Part shown: one piece after another, positions 51,272-63,437 of the stretch
How positions within the stretch are numbered: the first letter of the stretch is position 1
Layout: each line of letters opens with the position of its first letter
Assembly (NCBI GenBank): GCA_950295325.1
Contig: OX485805.1
Span: 35,265,501-35,329,500 of the forward strand
Length of the DNA stretch: 64,000 nt
Reading direction: 5' to 3'
Origin: Polytrichum commune
Taxonomy: Eukaryota; Streptophyta; Polytrichopsida; Polytrichales; Polytrichaceae
The notes under the pieces: generated by a model
Databases searched by the model: none
Seen by the model: the letters and a program-made list of their open reading frames with translations, nothing else
Told to the model about the DNA's origin: nothing
Program-made: the position numbers and the translations under genes

Positions 51272-52491
51272 CACACACATACTCAAAAAGGACCTCCAAC
51301 TGGTGCTAAGGGGCATCAACCCCAAACCCAAGACCATGTGGTGGTGTTGTGGGACATGAGGGGTGAAAGTTGGGCTTCCCAAAATCCTGCACCGAAAGGA
51401 TGGTCTCAACGCTTTATTCCATCACTATTCAATAACTTCTTTGCAAGACAACATATAGTAGGAGTATTCAACTTAGGTCATTACTAGAGAGAGGGAATGA
51501 TCACATACAAGCGTACCTCTCATTCATCCACCCAAAACACCCTAAAGTAGTATGCAGCCCGGATGTTCTTATTTTTAGTTGAGTTGACACCATACTTAGT
51601 TTTAAAGACCTCAAATTAGTCTAACCCAAGGCATTTGAGATGAATCAACAACAAACCTATAGGGGTCATGTTTTGTTGTTGGATGGATGAGATGTTCGCT
51701 CGTATGTGAGAATTCCTTCTCATGGGGCTGACACTAAGTGTGACTTATAGATCCACATGCGGCAAGGGTGAAATTGTTTGGTGGGTATTATCTTGGTGAC
51801 GAACAATTTAATGACCCATTCAATTAGCCAATTCTCTGATTCTTTTGCATATTTTGTAGTACGATCTCGTTACTTTGAGAGGTTGGGGTAAGTCATTTTC
51901 ATGTACCGTAAATTTAACATAAATCAACAGGCGGCTTGTTGCAAGAGTGCTACACCATGTAACTATCCTCCACAAGTGGCCAACTCTAGTTGGTTGTCCG
52001 ACCAAGGCCAAAATTTTGCTCGTTTCAAATACCATCTCAACATGCGCAACCAAAAATCCATTGCAATGTGGTTTAACCTCCAAACATTTTCAGAACTCCA
52101 CAATGCAAAACATACATACACAAAATAGATATGCACTCAAGAGCGCCATGAATTGCTTTTATTGCAAAGTCATTGACTGATGGTATATAATTTATACCAT
52201 GGTATCTTAGAAACAACACATACTTAATCTCATGGAATTTATAACAACTTATATTATTTTGAACTCAAAGTCACATGTTGTGTGGACCTATTTTATTTTG
52301 AAACCACTTCAGTTTTTTCAAAACCATCAATTATGAAGACCCTATCTTTGGCCACATGTAGTTTCTAATTTTCAAGGAGTGTTGGGCCCGGGTTCCCTCT
52401 CCCCTTCAATGAAGACAGTGATCAAACACTTATTTATCTTCATGAAAGCACTTTGAAGGCTTGTTTCAACATAGATCAAGCATTTCAGTAC
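51272..52491. other. Non-coding spacer
   Basis: Short frames only, without recognisable motifs. Confidence 0.45.
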
Positions 52492-52493
52492 TA

Positions 52494-53825
52494 CAGTCTA
52501 ACCTTGATAATGTCACCCTTGTTAATAGAACACCTTGATATTGTCACCTAAAAGTTTCAAACCGATTTTCATAGTGTAAAACTCCCTCGTTATTATCCCT
52601 ATCACCCTTGGTAATGTCACTATTTTTTTTCCAAAATGCGTAGTGTAAATGTGATAATACCAAGTATGGATGGATTGTATGTGATGGTTGGATGGATAGA
52701 TTGTAGTAGCCGAAAGGGTCATGCGCCGCCCCTGTGATACATTCTAACCTTGATATTCATGGTGAGGTCAAGAAAGTTATAGATGGGTTTAATGCTTTTG
52801 TACTCTCCCATATCACTATCTTGTTCCTTCCACCAAATGTGACTTCAGTTGTTCAACCTTTGGATCAAGGAGTGATTGCAACATTCAAAATGTGCTATAA
52901 GGGCAAGCTTGTTGTCTGGACTTTGCAACAAATTGATAACAACTCAAATGAAGATTTGAGGAAAGTGAATGTTGATCTATTTCAAGCTATGCTATGGTGT
53001 GTGGCGGCATGGCATGAATTAGATGATCTAACCATTAGAAATTGTTGGAGAAAGTCCTCCATATTGCCTACAGAGTGGAATGCAGATATCAACAATTTTG
53101 ATGAATGTATGAAGTCCAAAATGGAGGAAGCAACTTTGGAAATGGGCAATCTCATCGCCGCATTGAATTTGGGTTTGGATGTCGAAGGCAAGCCTGTAGA
53201 AAAGCTTTGTCCTTTGGAATACATAAACATGGAAGGTGAAGATGATTTTGAGGTGGAATATTCTATTGAGGAGCTTGTGCAATTAGTGCAAGATGGCGAA
53301 CAAGTTCTTGATTCCATGGAAGTAGACCCATTGATTGTTGATAGCAGTGATGATGAGTCTAAAGTAGTGAAGCTAAGCGATGCACAAAAATATGCTAAAG
53401 ATGTTTTGAATTTTATGGCTAGCCAAGGTACTCAAATTTTCAACACTCTGGAGTTGTTAGGAATGGAAAAAATCCATGACAAACTCATTAGAATTGGTGT
53501 TGCACATTTAACATCAACAAAACAATGTGACATTAGAAGCTTCTTTGACTCTAGTGAGAGGTCTTTACCTGATCTCAATGACACATTATGATGTGCTCTT
53601 GTTGTTATTCACAATTTTGAATTAGATTTTACATTCAAAAACATTGAAGTCTTGTATTTGTTATTTTTTTTTACATTGTAATTTTATTTTGATTTTCTTC
53701 CTTTTTTTTGATAATATCACATTATGCACAAATCTTCAAAATGTGACATTATCAAATATGTCACACCTTGTTTATATCACTCTTTTTGGTGAAACGGATG
53801 GTGTGACATTATCAAGGTTAGACTG
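52494..53825 (+). mobile_element. pogo/Tigger-like DNA transposon, internally deleted
   Basis: 1332 bp with perfect 23-bp inverted ends starting CAGTCTAACCTTGATAATGT, flanked by TA on both sides (52492-52493 and 53826-53827). Further copies of a TTGATAATGTCAC-like motif lie inside each end: near 52531 and 52607 on the left, and near 53707 and 53742 on the right. They are probably transposase binding sites. The interior holds only the C-terminal part of a transposase. Confidence 0.88.
52734..53591 (+). pseudogene. pogo/Tigger-like transposase, C-terminal fragment
   Basis: A 285-codon open frame with no ATG near its left end. It opens just before FLPPNVTSVVQPLDQGVIAT, the conserved stretch that carries the third catalytic Asp of pogo/Tigger (DDE_1) transposases. 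The rest resembles the acidic C-terminal part of that family (for example EEATLEMGN and DSSDDES). The helix-turn-helix DNA-binding region and the first two catalytic Asp motifs are absent, so it cannot be an active transposase. The frame from here to its stop is intact, which implies either recent loss of the front half or slow decay. Confidence 0.85.
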
Positions 53826-54344
53826 TAATTTGAGAATGGTGTTGAAGGTGTGCATGTGTCATGTTCAAATGATGGAGGTAACTTAGTAGAATTTTGCATC
53901 AAATGGTTGCTCCCATGTCAAGGCCTAATTTGTCATAAACCCATCGTCGTGAGTCCATAATTTTGCATGCATTTTTTTTTGTTTTCTAGATAAATATCGG
54001 CAAACTATGGTTGCTAAAATGGTAAGGGTGGCTTTGCTCTGGGGTCCAAGACCAAAGAAACTTCAAAATCGAGCAATCGTGGATCCAGATCAAAGGTAAT
54101 AGAATATAAATTGGCGCTAATTTGGCATTGTTGTCCTGTCAAATCTTAGTAGTCCCCCGCTCAAGGAGTTACTGCTCCAAGTTTGAGAAACCAATCTTTA
54201 AACTTGGATCCGATCTTGAATTTGAAATTAAGGTCCACTAAAGGGTATTTTGTACCCCAAGTTTCTTGTACCTAGACCCATGTGAAACATCCCAAAAATG
54301 TCTTCGATTTTATTATCACAATTCAACAATTTCTTTTTTATATA

Positions 54345-54354
54345 TACACACACA

Positions 54355-54404
<50 letters not shown>
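54345..54404. repeat. CA microsatellite
   Basis: About 29 near-perfect CA dinucleotides, with one AAACA interruption near the left edge. Confidence 0.95.
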
Positions 54405-54405
<1 letters not shown>

Positions 54406-54409
54406 TTAA

Positions 54410-54543
54410 TGGGCCGTAGAGTGGGCCTTGCAATATAAAGTCCATAGGTCCACTTGTAGGGCCCAAATTGGAAATTCTACTTTAAAGTGGGCCTTCCAAA
54501 TGGGCGTAGGGACTTTATATTGTAAGGCCCAATCCACGGCCCA
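54410..54543. mobile_element. Short hairpin MITE
   Basis: A 134 bp inverted repeat. Left and right arms of about 34 bp (TGGGCCGTAGAGTGGGCC, then CAATATAAAGTCC) differ at about three positions. The GGGCC and TATAAAG words recur in the sequence to the right (54640-54870). Confidence 0.7.
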
Positions 54544-54950
54544 CTTGGGCTTAAATGAATTATGCCCTTGCTTGAACTAAAGTCATAAAGTCATAAAGTC
54601 ATAAATGACTATATGATGGAAGTTGGGTGAAGTGGGCCGAAGGTGCGAAGTGGGTCTCCATAAACCCTTGACCCAATTTTTTGGCATCGGCCCATTTCTT
54701 TCCCTCCAAAATGCCACCATGTCACCCGCCATGTAAGCTTTAGGAGAAGTGAGCCGACTCTCAATATAAAGCCCTTGGGCCCATATAAGGGCCCATTTGG
54801 GCAATCTAAGCACTCTCATTGGTTGATGCCTAGGGTTTAGAAATGGGCCCTAGAAATGGGCCCTAATATAAAGTGCCCCTTAGGTTGCCCACGTGTTCCA
54901 AACCACAAGATTAGAACATAAATGTGTCTCTATAATAAGGCCAGACAGAG

Positions 54951-55800
54951 GTGGCTGCCAAGACCCCCAAAAAAAGCCCTTCTCGACCTTTAGGGGTTAA
55001 TGTAAACCCACCAAGTTACAAATCACGTGGCATCCCTTCATGTTCACGTCAATCACAAAGCCAGCCTGCCACCCGTACACAAGCAGACCAAATTGCCACG
55101 CTGGCACACCACCTGGCGCACAGTCAGCATGCTCTTGCATTCGAGAACTGTACCCCACATGCGGGGTCATGGGCACAAGCTGGAGCCAAGGCAAGGCATG
55201 TCATGGCATCTTTGTGCTTGGGCCAATACAAAGGGTGGGGTTTATGAGTAGGGCCCCGGGTTTAAGGAGCTTGGGGATATGGCACTCTAGCTACTCCGCA
55301 TCAAGGGGTGCGGAAATTTCATAGAAGTTGCCCTAAATACCTCCGGTTTTCTAATGTGGTTTAACTTTACTTAACGGATGTAAACATTACTTAATTAGCC
55401 GACGAGATGTGTTCATGGGCGTTGCAATAGATTCGAGAATAAATTAAGTCTCCGGATGCCGGAATCCCAGTGTTTCATGCTGAATTTGAAGGTAGGGTAG
55501 ATGAATATAGTTCATTAATTGGGTAATGTTATGGAGTTTGATCTCTTTGCGCTTTTGAACGAAGAGGAATTGACGGTTTTCAGTCAAGAGCATTGGTCAC
55601 TGCAGAAGATGTATTGCATTGATTATCTTGATTAATTATATGATCGTATTAAGACTTTCAGCCAATGGGGAACTTGAGAGTTGAGTTTATTGTGAAGTCG
55701 AGGTGAATAACTTTTGAATTTTCAAGTGAAACTTGGAGATGACTTAGAATGGGTTCCCTTTCAAAAAAGAACATTTTAGACTAGCATATATGTTTTTACA
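54951..55800. other. Non-coding spacer
   Basis: A GC-richer patch at 54950-55260 has overlapping open frames on both strands, the usual effect of fewer AT-rich stops. No frame has a known motif. Confidence 0.4.
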
Positions 55801-55819
55801 TGATAGATACCATTGTAGG

Positions 55820-56540
55820 CCACTTTCCACATTAAGGTGCGTTGGTTTATTAGAGACACTTCCGACTCCACGTGCATTTTTTACTATGGATCTATGCGAG
55901 ATATGTCGCATATGGTTAGCCATTGCAAGTCATGCAAAATTATCATTTCAAGTTCCACAACCGGGAGTTCTCAAAATGCAAAAGTCACAAATTGTTAAAG
56001 TGAAATTCATCTTTCATCTTTAAATGATCACACAAGCCCTCACACTCCCCTCATGAAGACCTCCCAATTAAATGTGTTGTCTATTGAACCTAGAATAGTT
56101 AACATGCCTTGAGCACATAGAGCAATCTCATTGTACCACGTGTCATTTTAGTGTCAAATCTTATTTACAATGTGTCCCATATGCCACTAAAATGTAAGGT
56201 ATGTAGATCTACAATGGACACTCCCAACTCCACATACACGTTTAGCCATTGAATGGGACGGCAGAATGTCTTGTTCGATTACCAAGTATGAATCAAAAAA
56301 TGGCGTTTCAGGTGTCAAAATCGGAGTTGAGATGCAAAAGTCATCAAATAAATCAAGTGAAGATTCTTTCATTCTTTTTATGGTCACATAGGCCCTACCA
56401 ATTGTGTTAATTGCTAACCTATAATGATGTCCTTATTTCAAGCACATAGTCCAATCTCATCGTAACACATGTCTTCTTGGTGTTTATTCTTAACTACAAC
56501 CCTTGCCATATACCACTCAAAATTTTAAACTACCTAAGGT
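55820..56540. repeat. Diverged tandem duplication, about 390 bp unit
   Basis: 55830-56200 and 56210-56540 share blocks in the same order: ACTCCACGTGCAT / ACTCCACATACACG, GTTAGCCATTG, an ATGCAAAAGTCA word, a GGTCACATAGGCCC-like word, and GAGCACATAG-CCAATCTCAT-ACACGTGTC. Related single blocks occur near 57480-57690 and 60850-60990. Confidence 0.6.
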
Positions 56541-56687
56541 ACTAAGGCCTTAAAGTAACACCTTCCTTTTTGATGACACCTATTTTTCATCCATAAGCCG
56601 TCAACAAATGCATGCAACAGTGCCAATGAGTAAGTCATTATTGAAAGTGATTAATCATGTGCAACATTAAGTACAAAATAGCACCAA

Positions 56688-56833
56688 AATAACATTATTT
56701 AGATCCATAATAGTGTTATGTGGGACAGACAATATTCCATGGAATATTCCCACAATGAGACTATACATGGTGAATATTCCATGGAATATTGTCTGTCCCA
56801 CATAACACTATTATGGATCTAAATAATGTTATT
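56688..56833. mobile_element. Perfect hairpin (foldback MITE)
   Basis: 146 bp made of two 62-bp arms (56688-56749 and 56772-56833) that are exact reverse complements, around a 22-bp loop. The arm starts AATAACATTATTTAGATCCA and ends with GAATATTCCATGGAATATTC, which is itself a palindrome. No coding sequence. A degenerate relative is at 42501-42652. Confidence 0.9.
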
Positions 56834-57726
56834 AACTTGGCCATTCATAGTAGCGGTTTAAGATGGATACAAAGATTATTTAAGAAGAGCACCAACTTTG
56901 GCCAACTACAATGGCTAACTAGGGATCTATCGTCTCAACAAGGCAATGTAAGAAGTGATCCACAAAAGGGGACAACACCTACATTTTAATAGAAGATCCT
57001 CACCAACAATAAGGTTGATTATGTGGTGATTCTCACCTAGTAATCCAATATCAATGGACCCCCCACCCCTAGTGGAGAGTAAAAGGCTCATTTCTTAGAA
57101 CGACTTTGTGAATTTATGTAAGTTTCATATGAATTTTTTTTGAAATATTAATGTAGACTACATATAGACTTTATATTCCATCATTTTTTAATTAAAAAAT
57201 TCAAGCTACTTAACTTGCTTGAAATAGAAAAAAAATCTTACAATGTCGCTTTAAGGCATGAGTACCTTAGTACCACTCGATGAAGGGCATGCATAAGGTG
57301 GATGAGGCTAAAATGATCACTTTACAAACTAGCCCACTTCTACTAGGATATGAAACACACAATTAGTACAATATGGTTAGCAAATCCAAATCAAGACCAT
57401 AACCACTTTCCTCATAATTTTCAAAATTCATATGATGATCTCATTCCTTATATCAAAGTGTAGTTTCTCATACCCATTAAACGATCACATAGTCCTTTCA
57501 CCCCCCCCCCCAACACACACACCAACTACATTCGCTATTGAACCTAAAATGACTATCATATTTTGAGCACATAGTCCAATCTCCTTCAAACACACGTACT
57601 TGTTGTATCCATCCTTTAGAGCCACACCAAACCACACACCCCTCAAATATAAGTGCCCTAATAAGAAAGAGTAACCAAATAGGGGTTTCCTACTTTTACA
57701 TTTTCTTATCCCCCGGCGCCCGTGCA

Positions 57727-58071
57727 ATGAACGGGACGAAGCGGCCACTAGTTACAAACGAACCGGTTGAAGTTCAAGAGTTTGGGTTCATCATCGATCA
57801 CTTTAAAGGAAGTTATGGAGCATATATACTTACTCCAAACCGACAAGGAAGAAAGACCGAAAACAATGTGAACGGGGCGAACCGGCCACTAGTTACAAAC
57901 GAACCGGTTGAAGTTCAAGGCTTTGGGATCATGATCGACCACTTTAAAGGAGGTTACGGAGCATATATATTTACTCCAAACCGACAAGGAAGGAAGAAAG
58001 AGCGGAAACAATGTGAACGTGTGAGCGGTTGGACGTGGGAAGCAAGCAGTATCATAGAGGCACGAGGGTGA
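57727..58071 (+). CDS. Unknown small frame with internal 141-bp duplication
   Basis: A 114-codon ATG frame encoding two tandem 47-residue repeats, each with RPLVTNEPVEVQ, IDHFKG, YGAYI and TPNRQGRK, then a short tail. I recognise no family. The repeats differ at about 12 positions, most of which change the amino acid, so there is no sign of protein-level selection. It may be a duplicated non-coding repeat that happens to stay open. Confidence 0.2.
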   Translation: MNGTKRPLVTNEPVEVQEFGFIIDHFKGSYGAYILTPNRQGRKTENNVNGANRPLVTNEPVEVQGFGIMIDHFKGGYGAYIFTPNRQGRKKERKQCERVSGWTWEASSIIEARG

Positions 58072-58380
58072 TGAGCGAAACGGCCCAAATGGCGCGTGGG
58101 GAATTTGTGATAGGTCGATGCATGGCCAAGTGGGAAGTTGGGGAGCAGCTCTAGTAAGCTGTGGGGCTTGGGGTTGTCGGTGGCTGTCAGAAAAGCTGTC
58201 ATTCTAGCATCAGCATCACGTACGATCCTGTGCATTGAATCACGCTGCCCGCACTCCGTTTATAATGTGCAAGTCAAGATAGGCGCCACCGGACCCCCCG
58301 AAACGAGAAAGCAAAGAGAAAGAAAGAGAAGGACAAAGAAAGAGAAAGCGGCCTTACGATGGCCTTCAATGGCTTAAGGG

Positions 58381-60168
58381 GGGCCACTTTGCACACGAGA
58401 CTGAAGGCCCGTGACCGTTCTATTCTAAGATCTCTCATTTGGTCGAAAAGGCCGAGACCGTCCAGGTTCACTTCACACTAGAAAGCATTACGATGGCCTT
58501 TGATTCAGTTGTCATTGCTCAATAGGGGTCACTGCACACACGAGATTGAAGGCCCGTGACCGTTGTATTCTAAGATCTCTCATTGGTCGAAAAGGCCGAG
58601 ACCGTTCAAGTTCATTTTGACACTAGAAGGCCTTATGATGGCTTTCGATTCGGTTGGCATTGCTCAATAGGGGTCACTTCACACTCGAGATTGAAGGCCT
58701 ATGACCATTGTATTCTAAGATCTCTCATTGGTTGAAAAGGTCGAGACCGTCCAGGTTCACTTCACACTAAAAATATATTATGATGGCCTTTGATTCAGTT
58801 GTCATTGCTCAATAGGGGTCGGTTCACGCATGAGATTGAAGGCCCGTGACCATTGCATTCTAAGATCTCTCATTGGTCGAAAAGGCCGAGACCGTTCAAG
58901 TTCATTTTGACACTAGAAGGCCTTATGATGGCTTTCGATTCGGTTGGCATTGCTCAATGGGGGCCACTTTGCACACGAGATTTGAAGGGCCATGACCATT
59001 GTATTCTAAGATCTCTCATTGGTCGAAAAGGCCGAGACCGTTCAAGTTCATTTTGACACTAGAAGGCCTTATGATGGTTTTCAATTCAGTTGGCATTGCT
59101 CAATAGGGGTCACTTCATACCCGAGATTGGAGGCCTATGACCATTATATTCTAAGATCTCTCATTGGTCGAAAAGGCCGAGACCGTTCGAGTTCATTTTG
59201 ACACTAGAAGGTCTTATGATGGCTTTTGATTCGGTTGGCATTGCTCAATAGGGGTCACTTCACACTCGAGATTGACGGCCTACGACCATTGTATTCTAAG
59301 ATCTCTCATTGGTCGAAAAGGCCGAGACCGTCCAGGTTCACTTCACACTAAAAAAACATTATGATGGCCTTTGATTCAGTTGTCATCGCTCAATAGGGGT
59401 CAGTTCACGCACGAGATTGAAGGCCTGTGACCATTGCATTCTAAGATCTCTCATTGGTCGAAAAGGCCGAGACCGTTCAAGTTCATTTTGACACTAGAAG
59501 GCTTTATGATGGCCTTCGATTTAGTTGTCGTTGCTCAATGGGGGCTTTGCACACGAGATTTGAAGGCCCGTGACCATTGCATTCTAAGATCTCTCATTGG
59601 TCGAAAAGGCCGAGACCGTTCAAGTTCATTTTGACACTAGAAGGCCTTGTGATGGCTTTCAGTTCAGTTGTCATTGCTCAATAGGGGCCACTTCACACAT
59701 AAGATTGAAGGCCCGTGACCATTGTATTCTAAGATCTCTCATTGGTTGAAAAGGTTGAGACCGTCCATGTTCACTTCATACTAGAAGGCCTTACAATGGC
59801 CTTCGATTCAGTTTGTCATTGCTCAATAGGGGCCACTTCACACATGAGACTGAAGGCCCATGATCATTGCATTCTAAGATCTCTCATTGGTCGAAAAGGC
59901 CGAGACCATCCAAGTTCATTTTGACATTAGAAGGGTGAAACCTAAGGGTCCAAAAAATTTATCATGGGTGAAAAGTCTACATATATTCCTACATGATGGA
60001 ATACGGATTATGTTTCACGGTTTTCTAGTATTTGTGTTAGGCACACCTCTAAGAGGTAGTAGGTTTGACATACCATGTCAGTTAAACAATCGGTACAACC
60101 TTTGGATGAGAGTCGAAGGCCCTCACAATTGCATGGTCATGGCCTTTGGGTCATGTATGAAGTGACCC
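58381..60168 (+). mobile_element. Harbinger-like MITE with its left end amplified into a satellite
   Basis: Eleven tandem units start near 58381, 58525, 58670, 58815, 58959, 59106, 59251, 59396, 59540, 59684 and 59829 (spacing 144-147 bp). Each opens with a form of the MITE left end (GGGCCACTTTGCACACGAG or a variant), continues with GGCCCGTGACC, TCTAAGATCTCTCATTGGTC and GAAAAGGCCGAGACCG, and closes with a linker of about 45 bp ending TTGCTCAATAG. After 59935 the remainder of the MITE follows once (GGATTATGTTTCACGG, CACCTCTAAGAGGTAG, and right end GTATGAAGTGACCC at 60168). Units 3-5 pair best with units 7-9. Confidence 0.88.
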
Positions 60169-60191
60169 TAGGATACTTACTTGAGTTCTCA

Positions 60192-60520
60192 GGGGGGGCA
60201 GTGTGTTAAAAAGTTAAGGATATAGGTGCGAACAACCACTATTTTATAGGGGGGTATTACTTTCAATTTTTTTTTTTCCACATGCTATCATTATGTAAAT
60301 TTCTACTTTGGGTTAATAGAAAAATGGCTTGCATTACTTATAATTCCAAATTACCTATTATTCCATACCCTATAGTACTTTAAAGATGTCCAGTGCCATT
60401 TTTGATACCCTATATTACTCTTAAGTCCATTTATAATTTTTAGCCCCCATGTTTTAAAAATACCCTATCATTTGTTCGCACGTATATTGCTACTCCAACC
60501 AATGACTACCCCCCCCCCCC
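60192..60520 (-). repeat. G-run/C-run-bounded dispersed repeat, copy 2 (inverted)
   Basis: 329 bp, the reverse complement of 25353-25684 with few differences, 35 kb away. It has the same run-of-G and run-of-C borders. Confidence 0.85.
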
Positions 60521-63430
60521 GAGCTTGAGTTATATGGTCGCTCCTCTTAATCAAACATCTAGTAGGTAAGTTGAGTGGCAATGCTTGTAGGGCATCATTG
60601 TGTGTTACCATGAGACTGAACTAAGGTATGTGGGTGCTATTCGGTCCATTTTCCATGTTTAGCAACTTCTATCAATTGTATTTACACAATGAAACATGTG
60701 TTGCATTAGTGAATTTGAAGCATGAGCAAAAAATATGTTTGAAAATTAGATCTTTCTTGATTTAATTATTGTTATTGAAAATCGATGTTTGTTGATTCCT
60801 TACTTGAATACATAGGTCCTTCCAATTGTGTTCATTATTGAGTGTGAATAAGCTAACTTAATAAAATTTGAAGATGTAGTCTAATATTTTTCAAACACAT
60901 GGCCTTATGGTATTTGTTCCTTGATCATGGTGAAGCATACGCAAATCAAATATAAGTGTCCAATTAAGAAAAATAATTGAATAACACCCCACACCTTTTG
61001 TGCTCAAACTATAATCATCATTTTAGGTTCAATTGCTAATACTTGGGAGGGTCTATGGGATTGCTTAAGAGAACGAGAATCTTCACATTGAGCTCTTATA
61101 AACTATGCATCTCAACTTTGATTTTGAAACATGATTGGACAATCTATGAGGTTTGTAATTTCTAAACAGATGATACACATCTTGGTCCAATCCAATGGCC
61201 AAAATTGTGTGTGGAGCTGGAAGCGCCTACAATAGGCCCACATATGTTATACGTTGTACAATGTGTGCACCAATCCCTCCAACTTTCCTCCTAGGCTTGA
61301 ATATTTTCCACCATGTAAATTTCTATTGGATGGTATCATCTAACACCCTATCATTCTATATAAATTTTAGAGTTGCATAATTATAATCACCCTATCTTAT
61401 TTATAAGTAGTAGAAATTTTGTGTGAACAATCTGCACATACATTACGCATTCAACACACTATGCATACATTACACTACGCATATATTACTCTGCACATTA
61501 CACACATACTATAAACTTTAGCATATTGCGTATGATTCTTGAACCCCCCAGGAAACCCTAAGCAAGCCAGCCAACCCTTCCATCGCATGATGATGGTACT
61601 TTTCATCCAAACGCGACCGTTTCAATGAATCCATCCACATGTCCACATACATTTTGCCTATTTCTCATCCAATGCCACTAATGGCAAATAATTTATGTTG
61701 AACCTATAAATAAATATATCTAAATTATATTCTATTATAATTATACTTTACATCTAAATAAATAAATAAAACCACACTGTACATTACGTATAATTCCCAA
61801 ATTCGCGTTTAGAGGACGCAATTGTATATCACCTACTTATAGGGTGGACATTGGATACAATGTGGGCCAAGTAGTCTCTCTTGTGTTGAAATACAACTTT
61901 ATATTTAGGAAAACATGATTATCATTATTGGTTCTGACTAAAATATTCCAACCTTGCGACCATTGGATTTTCTCAAAATATGTTGCAATACATTCTTTCC
62001 ACATCTTCATAGTGGACTTGGATTCCAAATCCAAATGTTCAGTCAAAACAAAATAAATGTTGGTGATAGTGGGTCAAATGCCTTCAACATCTAGGGCGGG
62101 TATGAAAATTTCAAGTTCTTTAAAATGCACCTTGGGGAAAATAAAGGCTACCTTGCACGGGGGGTGCACCTACACTTGATTTAAATATACACGTGTAAGA
62201 ACCCATGTTTAAGGGGGGGTTTATTTACCTTCCTTTGTTGAATATTTTCCACTCTATAAGTAGGAGGATATTGGATACATGTCGAGATCACCTTCAAACC
62301 CTCAGCAAGCTTAGACGGTGTAACCCGCTGCTGACCGGTTTACATGGAAGTTACTCCCACCAAAATTAGTTTCTCTTAGTTTCCAAAACTTGTGAAGGTG
62401 TCCGTTAACTCTTTGTTGACTAATTCTTGTAATCTTTAATTTACTGCTCTTGAATCCTCTTGGAATCGTTGACCTGAGGTTACAAGTTTATGTTCCCCGA
62501 AATCTAATATTAAAGTGCTCTCTAAGAAACTACTTTCCCTAGTTCTTAATCATCTATTCGCTCTTGCATCTTTCATGGTTTGAAAGATATCGCAAGATAA
62601 TCTTATTTCTTCAAATCCGGAATGTTGTATTTTAAGATCCCTTTTATAAATCTCCAAGGAGAAAGTGCCTTAGGTTTTCAAGGTTATGTTCCCCGAAATC
62701 CTAATGTCGAGGTTAAGTGTTTCAAAGGAAACTCGAAATGTTGCATCCAATATCTTTCATGGTTTGAATGCATCTAATCTTCATTACTTCCCAAGAATAT
62801 TCCGAGAATGTCTTCATAAAGAGTTTCTAGTTCAAAACATATTCTTTAACATTATGAAAATCTTGAGAATCATCTTGTCTCTTTAACCTCGATTATATTG
62901 TGTTGATGGTATCCTTGGTCCTTCAACATTCCAAATTCACTTGAGAATATTTGAGGGATTAGAATCCTTGTTGATTCTAATGTATATGGTAAACCGATTT
63001 CTACTCAAAGATGTTTGATTACTATCACCCTCATTTATGAGTTATTAAACTCATGGCCTAACTTTCCCCAAGTATTCCCCTTAGATGCTTTGAAATCCCC
63101 TTAGGCTAATTCCCTTTGATTTGGATTTAACACCGTGTAATAATTTAATATCTAGTCATACCCGGTATGACGTGATGGTAAGCAGGTAAGCCCGCAACTT
63201 ACCTTCCTCAAATATGAGTGACTTGTGCTTTTACTGTAATGATCTATCTTACTTGGCCGGCTCGAGGTCGGGGATTAACTCGAGTGTACCGCCGAATGAG
63301 ATTTCCTCCTCTCTGTAATTATTTCCCTTCGGGTCCTTCGGCTCGAAATTCTCCTTCGTCAAAGGTCTTAGTTACCGGAGCAAACTTAATCCGAAGCTTT
63401 GACTAATTTGCCTTAGTGTAATAACATGTG
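60521..63430. other. Non-coding spacer with weak repeats
   Basis: About 60640-61000 is a diverged copy of the block near 38750-38960. A loose TACATTACGCAT-type repeat lies at about 61435-61530. Two TTATGTTCCCCGAAATC words occur near 62488 and 62684. No gene recognised. Confidence 0.45.
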
Positions 63431-63437
63431 CTAATAT

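Noticed and set aside
58381-59934. Repeated open frames of 60-67 codons in the tandem array
   Set aside because: They recur only because the 145 bp unit recurs, and linker and unit differences break any common protein.
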